This document shows positions 39,645 through 48,638 of a stretch of DNA of 64,000 bases, in pieces. The first letter of the stretch is position 1; each line of letters begins with the position of its first letter. A model generated the notes under the pieces. The model was given only the letters and a program-made list of their open reading frames with translations. It was not told where the DNA came from and searched no databases. Source of the DNA: Streptomyces sp. NBC_01264 (GTDB lineage: Bacteria > Actinomycetota > Actinomycetes > Streptomycetales > Streptomycetaceae); contig NZ_JAPEOX010000001.1 in assembly GCF_026340675.1 (NCBI RefSeq), forward strand, positions 3,100,001 through 3,164,000, given 5' to 3'. The position numbers and the translations under genes are program-made.

Positions 39645-40112
39645 TCAGAAGTCCCAGCTCTGGCTGCGTGCGCCGTTGCAGGCCCAGCTGACCAGGAGCT
39701 GGCCGTTCTCGGGCCTGCCGGCCAGGATGTCGAGGCACTTTACGTTCACCCGGTTACGGATCTCGCCGCCGTTGCGGAACCACTTCTGGTGGCTGCCGCC
39801 GTTGCAGTCCCACAGGCTCACCGAGCCCTGGTCGCCCAGGTGGGGGCCGTAGATCTCCAGGCACTTTCCGTTCAGGCTGGAACGGATCTGCTCCCCGTCC
39901 CGGTACCACTGCTGGTTGGTGCCGCCGTGGCAGTCCCACGTCACGGTGGAGGCGCCGTTCTCCTGGTGGAACATGAAGACGTCGGCGCACCGTCTGTTCA
40001 AGTTGGACTTGAGGAGGGGCGCCGCGGCCTGCGCGGGTGTGCCCGTCAAGGTGGCGCCGGCCAGCAGCCCGGTGGTCGCCAGCAGAAGCATCAGTCGCCG
40101 TAGAGACCGCAT
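39645..40112 (-). CDS. Secreted ricin-B-type lectin (RICIN/CBM13 domain)
   Basis: A 155-residue exported carbohydrate-binding protein. Signal peptide [18 protein letters not shown] ends near AQAAAP. The mature part holds three beta-trefoil repeats, each with a conserved C and QxW-like end: [31 protein letters not shown] and [17 protein letters not shown]. There is no catalytic domain. The ATG at 40112 has AAGGAG. It lies upstream of the amylase gene on the same strand but across the amylase promoter. It may bind starch, xylan or other glycans; the ligand is unproven. Confidence 0.9.
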   Translation of the reverse strand: MRSLRRLMLLLATTGLLAGATLTGTPAQAAAPLLKSNLNRRCADVFMFHQENGASTVTWDCHGGTNQQWYRDGEQIRSSLNGKCLEIYGPHLGDQGSVSLWDCNGGSHQKWFRNGGEIRNRVNVKCLDILAGRPENGQLLVSWACNGARSQSWDF

Positions 40113-40261
40113 GGATTCTCCTTCGTGTTGCCCTTGCGCGGGTTGCGCCGACCCCTTGTCTAGCCACCTGTCGATGTCCGGCGCCGGAACCTGGATTCCG
40201 GACATCAACAGCTGGACAAACACCACCCATCACGACTGCGGAAGGCGCAGGAAGGAAAGCC

Positions 40262-43200
40262 ATGCCCCGCCCCGAACGCCCGCTCGACCCGGACACCGGC
40301 CCGCTGGCGCGGTTCGCCGCCGACCTTCGAAAACTGCGCGAGAAGGCGGGGCGGCCGCCCTATCGGGCCCTGGCCAAAAGGGCGCACTATTCGTCCACGA
40401 CACTGTCGGACGCCGCGGGCGGGCACACCTTTCCGAGCCTTGCCGTCACGCTCGCGTACGTCGAGGCGTGCCGGGGCGACCCCCGCGCCTGGGAAGCCCG
40501 ATGGCACGAGGTCGCCGCCGAGACCGCCGCGAGCGCCCAGGGCGGCGAGTCCGCGGAAGCCGGCCGGCAGGGCGCACCGTACGCGGGGCTGTCGGCGTTC
40601 CAACCGGAGGACGCCGACCGGTTCTTCGGGCGCGAGCGGCTGACCGGCGAGGTGGTCGCGAAGGTGCGTGAGCGCCGCTTCCTGGCGGTCTTCGGACCGT
40701 CCGGATCGGGAAAGTCCTCGTTGCTGCGGGCGGGGCTCGTCGCCCGCGCGCGGGCGTCGGGGTGGCCGGTGATGCTGTTCACGCCGGGCTCGCGTCCCGT
40801 GGAGGAGTGCGCCGTCCAGCTGGCCGCGCGGACGGGCGCCGCTCCCGGCGAGCTCGTCGCCGAGCTGCTCGCCGACCCGGCGGCGCTGCACCTGCGGATC
40901 AGGCAGACCGTCATCGACCGCGCACCGGACGTCGACGCGCTGATCGTGGTCGACCAGTTCGAGGAGGTCTTCACCCTCTGCGGGGAGCGGGACGAACGGG
41001 ACGCGTTCATCGGCATGCTGATCGCGGCCACCACGGCGGCGACCAGCCGGACCCGGGTGGTGCTCGGCGTGCGCGCCGACTTCTACGGACACTGCGTCCA
41101 GGACTCCCGGCTGGTCGAGGCGGTGCGCGACGCGCAGATCGCGGTCGGTCCGATGAGCGGCCAGGAGCTACGGGAGGCCGTCACCCGGCCGGCGATGCTC
41201 GCCGACTGCACGGTGACCGGCCCGCTGCTGGCCGCCGTGGTCGCGGACGCGACCGGGCAGCCGGGTGCGCTGCCGCTGGTCTCGCACGCGATGGTCGAGA
41301 CCTGGCGCCGCCGCAGCGGCAACCGCCTGACGCTGGACGGGTATCTGGCGGCCGGCGGCATCCAGCACGCCCTCGCACAGACCGCCGAGGCCGCCTACCG
41401 GGAGCTGTCCCCCGTCCAGCAGGACCTCGCCCGGTCACTGTTCCTGCGGCTGACCGCGCTGGGCGACGGTACGGAGGACACCAGGCGCCGCATCACCAGG
41501 GACGAGCTGGACCCGACCCCCGACACGCAATCCGTGCTCGAATCGCTCGCCCGGCAGCGGCTGGTGACGCTGGACCAGGGGTGCGTCGAGATCACCCACG
41601 AGGCGATCATCCGGTGCTGGCCGAGGCTGCGCGGCTGGCTGACCGAGGACCGGGACCGGCTGCTCCTGCACCGGCAGCTCACCGACGCGACCGCCGGCTG
41701 GGAGGCGCACGGCCACGACCCGCACGCCCTCTACCCGGGGGCCCGGCTGGCCGCGGCGCTGGACCTGGACGCCGCGGACGGCAGCCGGCTGACCTCCAGG
41801 GAGCGGCGCTTCCTCGACGCCGGCCGGGCGGCGCAGGCCGGCGAGATGGCGGCGGTCCGCAGGCGGACGGTCCGCCTGCGGCAACTCGCCACGCTCCTCA
41901 CGGTCCTGGTGGTCATCGCGGCGACCTCGGGCGGGCTGGCCGTCGACTCGCGCGACTCGGCCCTCCGGCAGCGCAACGTGGCCATCGCCCGCAAGGCCGC
42001 CGCCGACGCGGCCGAGGTGCGGCCGCGGGATCCCGCCCTCTCGGCGCAGCTGCATCTGGCCGCGTACCGGCTGGCGGCCACCGGAGACGTCCGCGATCAG
42101 CTCATGAGCGCGTTCCCGACGCCGTACACGAGCCGGCTCACCGGCCACACCTCCGACGTGGTCTCGGTCTCCTTCGCCCCCGGGAGCCCGGTCCTGGCCA
42201 CCGCGAGCTGGGACCGCACGGCCCGGCTGTGGGACGTACGGGAGCCCCATCACCCCGTACAACTGGCCGTCGTGAACCAGCCGGAGCGGCTGATGTCGGT
42301 GGCGTTCGGTGCGGGCGGCCGGGTCCTGGCCACGGCGAGCGAACGCTCGGTGCGGCTGTGGGACGTGACGGACCGGCGGGCGCCCGCCGAGCTGAGCCTG
42401 CTGCCGGACCAGGGGTCCGGGCCGACCTGGGTGGCGTACGGCCCGGACGGCATCCTGGCCACCGGCCACGCCGACGGCACGGCGCGCCTGTGGAAGGCGG
42501 ACGACCCCCGCCACCCCCACCTCCTGGCCACCTTGCCGGGCCACACCCACACGGTCACCTCGGTGACGTTCGGCCCGGACGGCCGCACGCTGGCGACCAC
42601 CGGCGACACCACCGTCAGGCTGTGGGACGTCACCGACCCCGCGGATCCCCTCCCCCTGGACGTCCTGCGCGGGCACACGGACACGGTGACCTCGGCCGCG
42701 TTCAGCCCGGACGGCCGCACCCTGGCCACCGGGAGCTGGGACCGCACCGCGCGGGTATGGGACCTCGCGCGCAAGCAGCCGCGGGCCGTTCTGCCCGTCC
42801 ATCCGGCGATCGTCTGGTCGGTGGCCTTCGCCCCGGACGGCTCCACCCTCGTCACGGTCGGCGGGGCCACGCAGTTCTGGGACGTCGCCGGCCCGGCGAC
42901 CCCGAAGCGGACCAGCACGATCCAGGGCGGTTTCTACCAGGCCGCGTTCAGCCCGGACGGGCGCATCCTCGTCACTACCGGCGAGGACGCCGCCGTCCGC
43001 GTCTGGGACGTGACCGATCCCCGCACACCGCGCCTGACATCGGTCCTCTCCCCCGGCGGCGGCGAAGTCGGCGGCGCCGGTTTCGCCGCGAACGGCCGCC
43101 TGCTGGCCGTCTGGGCCCTGGGCACGGCCGGACTCTGGGATCTGACCGACCCCGCCCGTCCCCGTCGGCTGAGCAGGATCGCCGAGGACGGCCCGGACGT

Positions 43201-43798
43201 CACCATGGCCTCGTTCCGTCCGGACGGCCGCACGCTGATGACGAGCAGCGGCGACTCCGGCTCCCTGCGCCTGTGGGACATCAGCGATCCGCACAGCCCC
43301 CGGGAACGACCGTCCCCGTACCGCTCCGACCCCCTGACCGGCGGCGTGTTCAGCCCCGACAACCGGAGACTGGCCGCCTTCCACCGCACGGACAGAACGG
43401 TATGGCTGATGGACATCGACACCGCCGGCCACCCGACCAGGGTGAAGCGGCTGCGCGCATCCGGCTCCTGGCTCTACCGCCTGGCATTCGACGCGGACGG
43501 CCGCCGACTGGCCGCCGGCGCCGGGGACGGCAAGGCCCTGCTGTGGGAGGTGAACGGTACGGCCACGCCCACGGTCCTCACCGGTCACGCGAACCCCGTA
43601 CCGGCGGTGGCCTTCAGCCCGGACGGCGCCACCCTGTCCACCGGCGGCAACGACTTCACGATCCGCCAGTGGGACACCACCCCGGACCGGGTCACCGCCC
43701 GCGTCTGCGCCACCGCGTACCCCCGCATCACCAGAGCCCAGTGGACCCACCACTTCACGGCGCTCGCCTTCGCCCCGCCCTGCGGCGCCCACCCGTGA
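40262..43798 (+). CDS. nSTAND NTPase with N-terminal HTH and C-terminal WD40 propeller
   Basis: An 1178-residue signalling-type protein. Residues 10-75 form an XRE-like helix-turn-helix (RALAKRAHYSSTTLSDAAGG). YAGLSAFQPEDADRFFGRE opens the nSTAND NTPase, with Walker A GPSGSGKSS near 146 and Walker B LIVVDQFEEVF. The winged-helix part includes LDQGCVEITHEAIIRCWPRL. One hydrophobic segment near 541 may cross the membrane. The last about 550 residues are WD40 repeats (for example GHTDTVTSAAFSPDGRTLAT), at least a dozen blades. Such proteins sense a ligand through the propeller and switch the NTPase. The ATG has GAAGGA upstream. Confidence 0.93.
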   Translation: MPRPERPLDPDTGPLARFAADLRKLREKAGRPPYRALAKRAHYSSTTLSDAAGGHTFPSLAVTLAYVEACRGDPRAWEARWHEVAAETAASAQGGESAEAGRQGAPYAGLSAFQPEDADRFFGRERLTGEVVAKVRERRFLAVFGPSGSGKSSLLRAGLVARARASGWPVMLFTPGSRPVEECAVQLAARTGAAPGELVAELLADPAALHLRIRQTVIDRAPDVDALIVVDQFEEVFTLCGERDERDAFIGMLIAATTAATSRTRVVLGVRADFYGHCVQDSRLVEAVRDAQIAVGPMSGQELREAVTRPAMLADCTVTGPLLAAVVADATGQPGALPLVSHAMVETWRRRSGNRLTLDGYLAAGGIQHALAQTAEAAYRELSPVQQDLARSLFLRLTALGDGTEDTRRRITRDELDPTPDTQSVLESLARQRLVTLDQGCVEITHEAIIRCWPRLRGWLTEDRDRLLLHRQLTDATAGWEAHGHDPHALYPGARLAAALDLDAADGSRLTSRERRFLDAGRAAQAGEMAAVRRRTVRLRQLATLLTVLVVIAATSGGLAVDSRDSALRQRNVAIARKAAADAAEVRPRDPALSAQLHLAAYRLAATGDVRDQLMSAFPTPYTSRLTGHTSDVVSVSFAPGSPVLATASWDRTARLWDVREPHHPVQLAVVNQPERLMSVAFGAGGRVLATASERSVRLWDVTDRRAPAELSLLPDQGSGPTWVAYGPDGILATGHADGTARLWKADDPRHPHLLATLPGHTHTVTSVTFGPDGRTLATTGDTTVRLWDVTDPADPLPLDVLRGHTDTVTSAAFSPDGRTLATGSWDRTARVWDLARKQPRAVLPVHPAIVWSVAFAPDGSTLVTVGGATQFWDVAGPATPKRTSTIQGGFYQAAFSPDGRILVTTGEDAAVRVWDVTDPRTPRLTSVLSPGGGEVGGAGFAANGRLLAVWALGTAGLWDLTDPARPRRLSRIAEDGPDVTMASFRPDGRTLMTSSGDSGSLRLWDISDPHSPRERPSPYRSDPLTGGVFSPDNRRLAAFHRTDRTVWLMDIDTAGHPTRVKRLRASGSWLYRLAFDADGRRLAAGAGDGKALLWEVNGTATPTVLTGHANPVPAVAFSPDGATLSTGGNDFTIRQWDTTPDRVTARVCATAYPRITRAQWTHHFTALAFAPPCGAHP

Positions 43799-43817
43799 GC
43801 CCGGACCCCGGGCCCGG

Positions 43818-44957
43818 TCAGCTCCGGCGCGTCGCGCGGGTCACGCGGTCGGCCAGGGCGGCCGCGCCGGCCCCGGTGAGGTTGCCGTGGAGGCGCAGGC
43901 GGGCCAGGCCGCCGTCGGGGTAGACGTCCAGGCGGGCGTGGGTGGCGGTGGCGGGGACCGCCAGGGGGAGGCGGTGCAGGGCGTCGGGCTGGAGGGCGGT
44001 CCGGGGCAGCACCTCGGTCCACTCGGCGGCCTCGCCGTCCTTGACCGACAGGGACACCCAGCCTGCGGCGTTGCCCTTGAGGTTGGCGGTGTCGACCTCC
44101 ACCGCGCGGATCTCGCTCTGCGCGGCGAGCCGGTACTCGATCCAGTCGTTGCCCTTGTCACGGCGGCGCCTGGTCTCCCAGCCGTCGTCCTGCTTCTGCG
44201 AGAGGCCCGGCATGATCGTGTTGCCGGGCGAGGAGTAGAAGCCGTCCGACGCGTCCGTCACGCTGCCGCCGTTCGCGACGCAGGCCACGTCGAAGGTGCC
44301 GAGCAGCTCCAGCCACTGCGGGTCGGGGACGACCTCGCCGTGCACACGGAGCCGGGCGATGCCGCCGTCGGGGTGCTGGTTGATCCGCAGGTGCGTCCAG
44401 CGCCGGTCCGAGTCGACGGGGAGCGCGTTGGCGGCGTGGCCGCGGACGGGGGTGCGGGGCAGGATGACCTCCCACGCGCCGTCGTCCGCCAGGAGTTCGG
44501 CGACGGAGGGCGCGCCCTCGAACGCGGCGGCCTCGACACTGACCTGCTGGGGGAAGTTGCCCCGGAAGTGGGCGGTGTCCACGACGATGCCGCGGATGAC
44601 TCCGGGGACGCCGAGGCGGACCAGGGCCCAGTCGTGGTCGGCGTCCGTGGGGAAGGGGTGGCCGGCGTCGGCCCCGCGGCGGCGACGGGTCTCCCAGCCG
44701 TCCATGACCTTGCCCTTGTTCCCGTAGTCGTGGACGTCGAAGACGGCGGGGGTGCGGGAGAGGAGGTTCTCCCGGTCGGCGAAGAACTCGTCGTTGGCCG
44801 CGACGACGCCGGCGCCGAGCCGGCGGTCGGCGAGGTCGGTCAGCCGGGTGAAGGCGGCGTCGGTGCCGCGGTAGTCGGCGTACGGGTCACCGGAGACGTA
44901 CGGAGCGGCGTAGGCGGACTCGGCGGGAACGGAGTGTTCGGCGGGGGAAGGACGCAT
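43818..44957 (-). CDS. alc: Allantoicase
   Basis: Hydrolyses allantoate to ureidoglycolate and urea in purine breakdown. The 379-residue protein consists of two homologous halves, each with the allantoicase block: VMDGWETRRRRGADAG, then WALVRLGVPGVIRGIVVDT in the first, and DDGWETRRRRDKGNDWIEY in the second. NQHPDGGIARLRVHGEV and VYPDGGLARLRLHGN mark the ends. The ATG at 44957 follows AAAGGCG. No allantoinase or ureidoglycolate lyase gene is next to it, so here it stands apart from the rest of the pathway. Confidence 0.94.
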   Translation of the reverse strand: MRPSPAEHSVPAESAYAAPYVSGDPYADYRGTDAAFTRLTDLADRRLGAGVVAANDEFFADRENLLSRTPAVFDVHDYGNKGKVMDGWETRRRRGADAGHPFPTDADHDWALVRLGVPGVIRGIVVDTAHFRGNFPQQVSVEAAAFEGAPSVAELLADDGAWEVILPRTPVRGHAANALPVDSDRRWTHLRINQHPDGGIARLRVHGEVVPDPQWLELLGTFDVACVANGGSVTDASDGFYSSPGNTIMPGLSQKQDDGWETRRRRDKGNDWIEYRLAAQSEIRAVEVDTANLKGNAAGWVSLSVKDGEAAEWTEVLPRTALQPDALHRLPLAVPATATHARLDVYPDGGLARLRLHGNLTGAGAAALADRVTRATRRS

Positions 44958-45089
44958 GGGTGGGTGACGCCTTTCAGCTGTGTGTGCAAGGGAGTTGGGG
45001 TGACTTCGACAACTCTCACAGCTCGTGATCACTCACGTCCATCGACGCTTTTCGATCGTTCCTTTCAGTAATTCCGAACGGTTCCCTTG

Positions 45090-46094
45090 CTAGCCCGGCC
45101 CCTGCCCCGTGGACCCCCGGACCACCAGTTCCGGCTGGAAGACGTACTCCGTGCGCTGGACCGGGGTGCCGGCGACCGCCTCCAGGAGGGCGCCCACCGC
45201 GGCCGTGGCCATGGCGCGCACGGGCTGGCGGACCGTGGTCAGCGGGGGGGCCGTGAAGGCGATCAGCGGGGAGTCGTCGAAGCCGACCACCGAGATGTCC
45301 TCGGGGACGCGCAGGCCCCGCTCGCGGGCCGCCCGTATGACGCCCAGCGCCATCGGATCGCTGCCGCAGACGATGCCCGTGCAGCCCCGGTCCAGCAGGG
45401 CTCCGCCCGCCGCGTGGCCGCCCTCGACGGTGAACAGGGTGCGCTGGATCAGGCCGTCGGCCGCCGCCGAAGGGAGGGCGGCGACGAAGCCCGCCTCCTT
45501 GCGGGCCGACGGCACGTAGCGCGTCGGCCCGATGGCCAGGCCGATCCTGCGGTGGCCCAGGTCCTCCAGGTGGCGGACCGCCATCTCCGCCGCCGCGCGG
45601 TCGTCCGGGGAGATGAAGGGGGCCTGCACCCGCTCGTTGAACCCGTTGATGAGGACGAAGGGGACCCCCCGGGCCGCGAGCCGCTGGTAGCGGGACGGGT
45701 CGGCCGAGGAGTCCGCGTGCAGACCGGACAGGAACACGATGCCGGTGACCCCGCGCTCCTCCAGCTGCTCCACCAGCTCGTCCTCGGTGGCCCCGCCCGG
45801 GGTCTGCGTGCACAGCACCGGGGTGTAGCCGTGGCCCGCGAGGGTCTGCTCGATGACCTGCGCGAACGCCGGGAAGATGGGGTTGGTGAGCTCCGGGGTC
45901 AGCAGGCCGACCAGGCCGTTGCTGCGCCGGCGCAGCCGGACCGGGCGTTCGTAGCCCAGCAGGTCCATGGCGGCCAGCACCTTGTGCCGGGTGCCGGACG
46001 CCACGCCCGCCTTGCCGTTGAGGACGCGGCTGACGGTCGCCTCGCTGACCGCGGCCTGCGCGGCGATGTCCGTCAGCCGCAGCGGGGAGGTCAT
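45090..46094 (-). CDS. LacI-family regulator, MalR paralogue
   Basis: A 334-residue repressor. The HTH and hinge are LTDIAAQAAVSEATVSRVLNG, then the sugar-binding domain with GLVGLLTPELTNPIFPAF, GIVFLSGLHADSS and ISVVGFDDSPLIAF. It resembles the regulator at 52905 throughout, so the two arose by duplication. Its ATG overlaps the stop of the alpha-glucosidase gene (ATGA), which makes it the last cistron of the malEFG operon. It likely binds a maltodextrin-derived effector and represses mal genes, but its exact operator is not known. Confidence 0.9.
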   Translation of the reverse strand: MTSPLRLTDIAAQAAVSEATVSRVLNGKAGVASGTRHKVLAAMDLLGYERPVRLRRRSNGLVGLLTPELTNPIFPAFAQVIEQTLAGHGYTPVLCTQTPGGATEDELVEQLEERGVTGIVFLSGLHADSSADPSRYQRLAARGVPFVLINGFNERVQAPFISPDDRAAAEMAVRHLEDLGHRRIGLAIGPTRYVPSARKEAGFVAALPSAAADGLIQRTLFTVEGGHAAGGALLDRGCTGIVCGSDPMALGVIRAARERGLRVPEDISVVGFDDSPLIAFTAPPLTTVRQPVRAMATAAVGALLEAVAGTPVQRTEYVFQPELVVRGSTGQGPG

Positions 46095-47707
46095 CCCCGC
46101 CACCACACCGCCGTGTCGGCCGGCAGCTCCGACGGGTCGGGCAGGGGCCCGCTCGCCAGCAGTACGGTGCCCGACGCGGGGATCCCTACCGGCGCGTCCG
46201 TGGTGTTGACCGTGCAGGTGAAGTCCCCCCGGCGGAAGGCCAGGACGCCCGCCGGGGCCTCCAGCCACTGGACCGCGTCGCCCGCGCCCAGCTCCGGCTG
46301 CGAGCGGCGCAGGCGCAGCGCGGCGCGGTAGAGCTCCAGGGTGGAGGCCGGGTCGCCGGTCTGCGCGGCCACGCTCAGACCCGCCCACTCGGCCGGCTGC
46401 GGGAGCCAGCTGCCGCCGTCGCCGAAGCCGTACGGGGCTTCGCCGCCCGACCACGGGATCGGCACCCGGCAGCCGTCGCGCAGCCCGTCCTGCCCGGCGC
46501 CGCGGGCGAAGGCCGGGTCCTGGCGGGCGGAGTCCGGGAGGTCGGTGACCTCGGGCAGGCCGAGCTCCTCGCCCTGGTAGACGTAGGCCGATCCGGGCAG
46601 CGCCAGCATCAGCAGCGCGGCCGCCCGCGCCCGGGCCAGGCCCTGGGCCCCGCCGCCGTAGCGCGTGACGTGGCGCACCACGTCGTGGTTCGACAGCACC
46701 CAGGTGGTCGGCGCGCCCACCGGGCGCATCGCGTCCAGGGACTCGTCGATGGTGGCGCGCAGTGCCCGGGCGTCCCATCCGGTGTTCAGGTAGTGGAAGT
46801 TGAAGGCCTGGTGCAGTTCGTCGGGCCGCAGGTACATGGCCGTCCGGTCGGCGCTGGGCGTCCAGGCCTCGGCGACGCCGATGCGGTCGCCGGCGTACTC
46901 GTCGAGGACCCGGCGCCAGGAGCGGTAGATCTCGTGGACGCCGTCCTGGTCGAAGAAGGGCAGCACCTGGTTGCCGAGCAGCTTGAGCTGTTCGCCGCGG
47001 CCGAGGTCGGGCAGGCCGGGGGCCTTGACCAGGCCGTGGGCCACGTCGATGCGGAAGCCGTCGGCGCCTAGGTCGAGCCAGAACCGCAGGATCGAGCGGA
47101 ACTCGTCCTGGACGGCCGGGTGTTCCCAGTTGAAGTCGGGCTGCTCGGGCGCGAAGAGGTGCAGGTACCACTCCCCGTCGGCGACCCGGGTCCAGGCGGG
47201 TCCGCCGAAGATGGACTCCCAGTCGTTGGGGGGCTGCGTGCCGTCCGCACCCCGCCCCGCGCGGAAGTGGAACCGTTCGCGCAGCGGCGTACCGGGTCCT
47301 TCGCGCAGCGCCTGCTTGAACCATTCGTGCTGGTCGGAGCAGTGGTTGGGGACCAGGTCCACGATGATCCGCAGGCCCAGCCCGTGCGCCTCGCGGATCA
47401 CGGCGTCGGCGTCGTGGAGGCTGCCGAACATCGGGTCGATGGCGCGGTAGTCGGCGACGTCGTAGCCCGCGTCGGCCTGCGGGGAGGCGTAGAAGGGGCT
47501 GAGCCACACGGCGTCGACGCCGAGGTCCTTGAGGTAGGGCAGCCGGCTGCGAATGCCTTCGAGGTCCCCCATGCCGTCCCCGTTGGAGTCGGCGAAACTG
47601 CGCGGATAGACCTGGTAGATCACCGCTTCTCTCCACCAGCCGGGCAGGGTGCCGGTGGAGGTGGGGAGGCCGTCCCACGAGGTTTCGGCGGCGAGGTGCT
47701 GGGTCAT
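46091..47707 (-). CDS. aglA: Intracellular alpha-glucosidase, GH13 (operon copy)
   Basis: A 538-residue cytoplasmic enzyme without signal peptide that releases glucose from imported maltodextrins. GH13 motifs are WWREAVIYQVYPRSFADSNG, IIVDLVPNHCSDQH, GFRIDVAHGLV (nucleophile near 217), IGVAEAWTP and VLSNHDVVRH. SAYVYQGEELGLPEVTDLP is typical of oligo-1,6-/alpha-glucosidases. The ATG at 47707 starts it 52 bases after malG. It is followed with overlap by the LacI paralogue. A close second copy lies at 51172 on the other strand. Confidence 0.92.
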   Translation of the reverse strand: MTQHLAAETSWDGLPTSTGTLPGWWREAVIYQVYPRSFADSNGDGMGDLEGIRSRLPYLKDLGVDAVWLSPFYASPQADAGYDVADYRAIDPMFGSLHDADAVIREAHGLGLRIIVDLVPNHCSDQHEWFKQALREGPGTPLRERFHFRAGRGADGTQPPNDWESIFGGPAWTRVADGEWYLHLFAPEQPDFNWEHPAVQDEFRSILRFWLDLGADGFRIDVAHGLVKAPGLPDLGRGEQLKLLGNQVLPFFDQDGVHEIYRSWRRVLDEYAGDRIGVAEAWTPSADRTAMYLRPDELHQAFNFHYLNTGWDARALRATIDESLDAMRPVGAPTTWVLSNHDVVRHVTRYGGGAQGLARARAAALLMLALPGSAYVYQGEELGLPEVTDLPDSARQDPAFARGAGQDGLRDGCRVPIPWSGGEAPYGFGDGGSWLPQPAEWAGLSVAAQTGDPASTLELYRAALRLRRSQPELGAGDAVQWLEAPAGVLAFRRGDFTCTVNTTDAPVGIPASGTVLLASGPLPDPSELPADTAVWWRG

Positions 47708-47759
47708 GTCGTCCTTGAAGAGGTCGGGCCGGGTGGTACGAGGGCGGGGGGCGGGGTGG

Positions 47760-48638
47760 TCAGCCCTTGGTCGCGCCCGCCGTCATCCCGGCGACGAGGT
47801 GACGCTGGGCGAAGAGGAAGAAGAACGCCGCGGGGATGGCGATGAGGATGGAAGCGGCGCTCATCGCACCCCAGTTGGAGGTGTACTGCGTGACGAAGGT
47901 CTGCAGGCCGCCGGCCAGCGTGAGGTGCTCGTCGCCGACCATGAAGGCGGAGGCGTAGGCGACCTCGCCCCAGGCGGTGATGAAGGCGTAGAAGCCGGTG
48001 ACGGCGAGGCCGGGCTTGGCGAGCGGCAGGATCAGGCGCCAGAAGGTGCCGAAGGGGTTGAGCCCGTCGACGCGGCCGGATTCGTCGATCTCGACCGGGA
48101 TGGTGTCGAAGAAGCCCTTCATCATCCAGGCGCAGAACGGCACGGCGATGGTGAGGTAGGTGATCACCAGGCCGAGCGGCTGGTTCAGCAGCCCCAGGTC
48201 TCCCATGAGGTCGTAGAGCGGGACGATGAGGATGGCCATCGGGAACATCTGCGTGATGAGCAGGGTCCACATCAGCGGCTTCATTCCGGGGAACTTGAAG
48301 CGGCTGACGGCGTATCCGGTGGTGGCGGCGATGAACACCCCGAGGACGGTGGTGATGCCGGCGACCAGGACGGAGTTGCCGAACCAGGTGAGGAAGGAGG
48401 TCGACTCCACCAGGTAGCGGTAGTTGTCGAGGGTCGGTTCCTTGACGAAGTCCGTGGAGATGGCGTGCTTCGCGGGCTTCAGCGAGGTCAGCAGGATCCA
48501 CAGCACCGGGAACACGGCGATCACGGCGGCGACGGCCAGGGTGCCGTGCAGGCCGGCGGAGGCGAGCCGGGAGCGCTTGCCGCGGGGGCGCCCGGAGGGC
48601 ACCTTCTCAGAGATCACAGAGTGGGTCGTCACGGTCAC
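47760..48638 (-). CDS. malG: Maltodextrin ABC transporter permease MalG
   Basis: A 292-residue inner permease with six helices. The EAA loop, which contacts the ATPase, reads EIDESGRVDGLNPFGTFW. NYRYLVESTSFLTWFGNS and ITQMFPMAILIVPLY are typical of MalG. The GTG at 48638 overlaps the malF stop (GTGA) and has AGGGAG seven bases upstream; in-frame GTGs at 48641 and 48632 are alternatives. It pairs with MalF in the membrane. No ATPase gene is present in the operon, so the shared MsiK is expected to power it. Confidence 0.94.
   Translation of the reverse strand: MTVTTHSVISEKVPSGRPRGKRSRLASAGLHGTLAVAAVIAVFPVLWILLTSLKPAKHAISTDFVKEPTLDNYRYLVESTSFLTWFGNSVLVAGITTVLGVFIAATTGYAVSRFKFPGMKPLMWTLLITQMFPMAILIVPLYDLMGDLGLLNQPLGLVITYLTIAVPFCAWMMKGFFDTIPVEIDESGRVDGLNPFGTFWRLILPLAKPGLAVTGFYAFITAWGEVAYASAFMVGDEHLTLAGGLQTFVTQYTSNWGAMSAASILIAIPAAFFFLFAQRHLVAGMTAGATKG

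Noticed and set aside
41435..43792. 785-codon minus-strand open frame opposite the nSTAND-WD40 gene
   Set aside because: Antisense shadow; WD40 repeats on the plus strand produce the regular pattern seen in the other frame.
40262..43798. Considered as part of a multi-gene defence island
   Set aside because: No effector nuclease, toxin or other defence gene is adjacent; kept only as a single-gene possibility.
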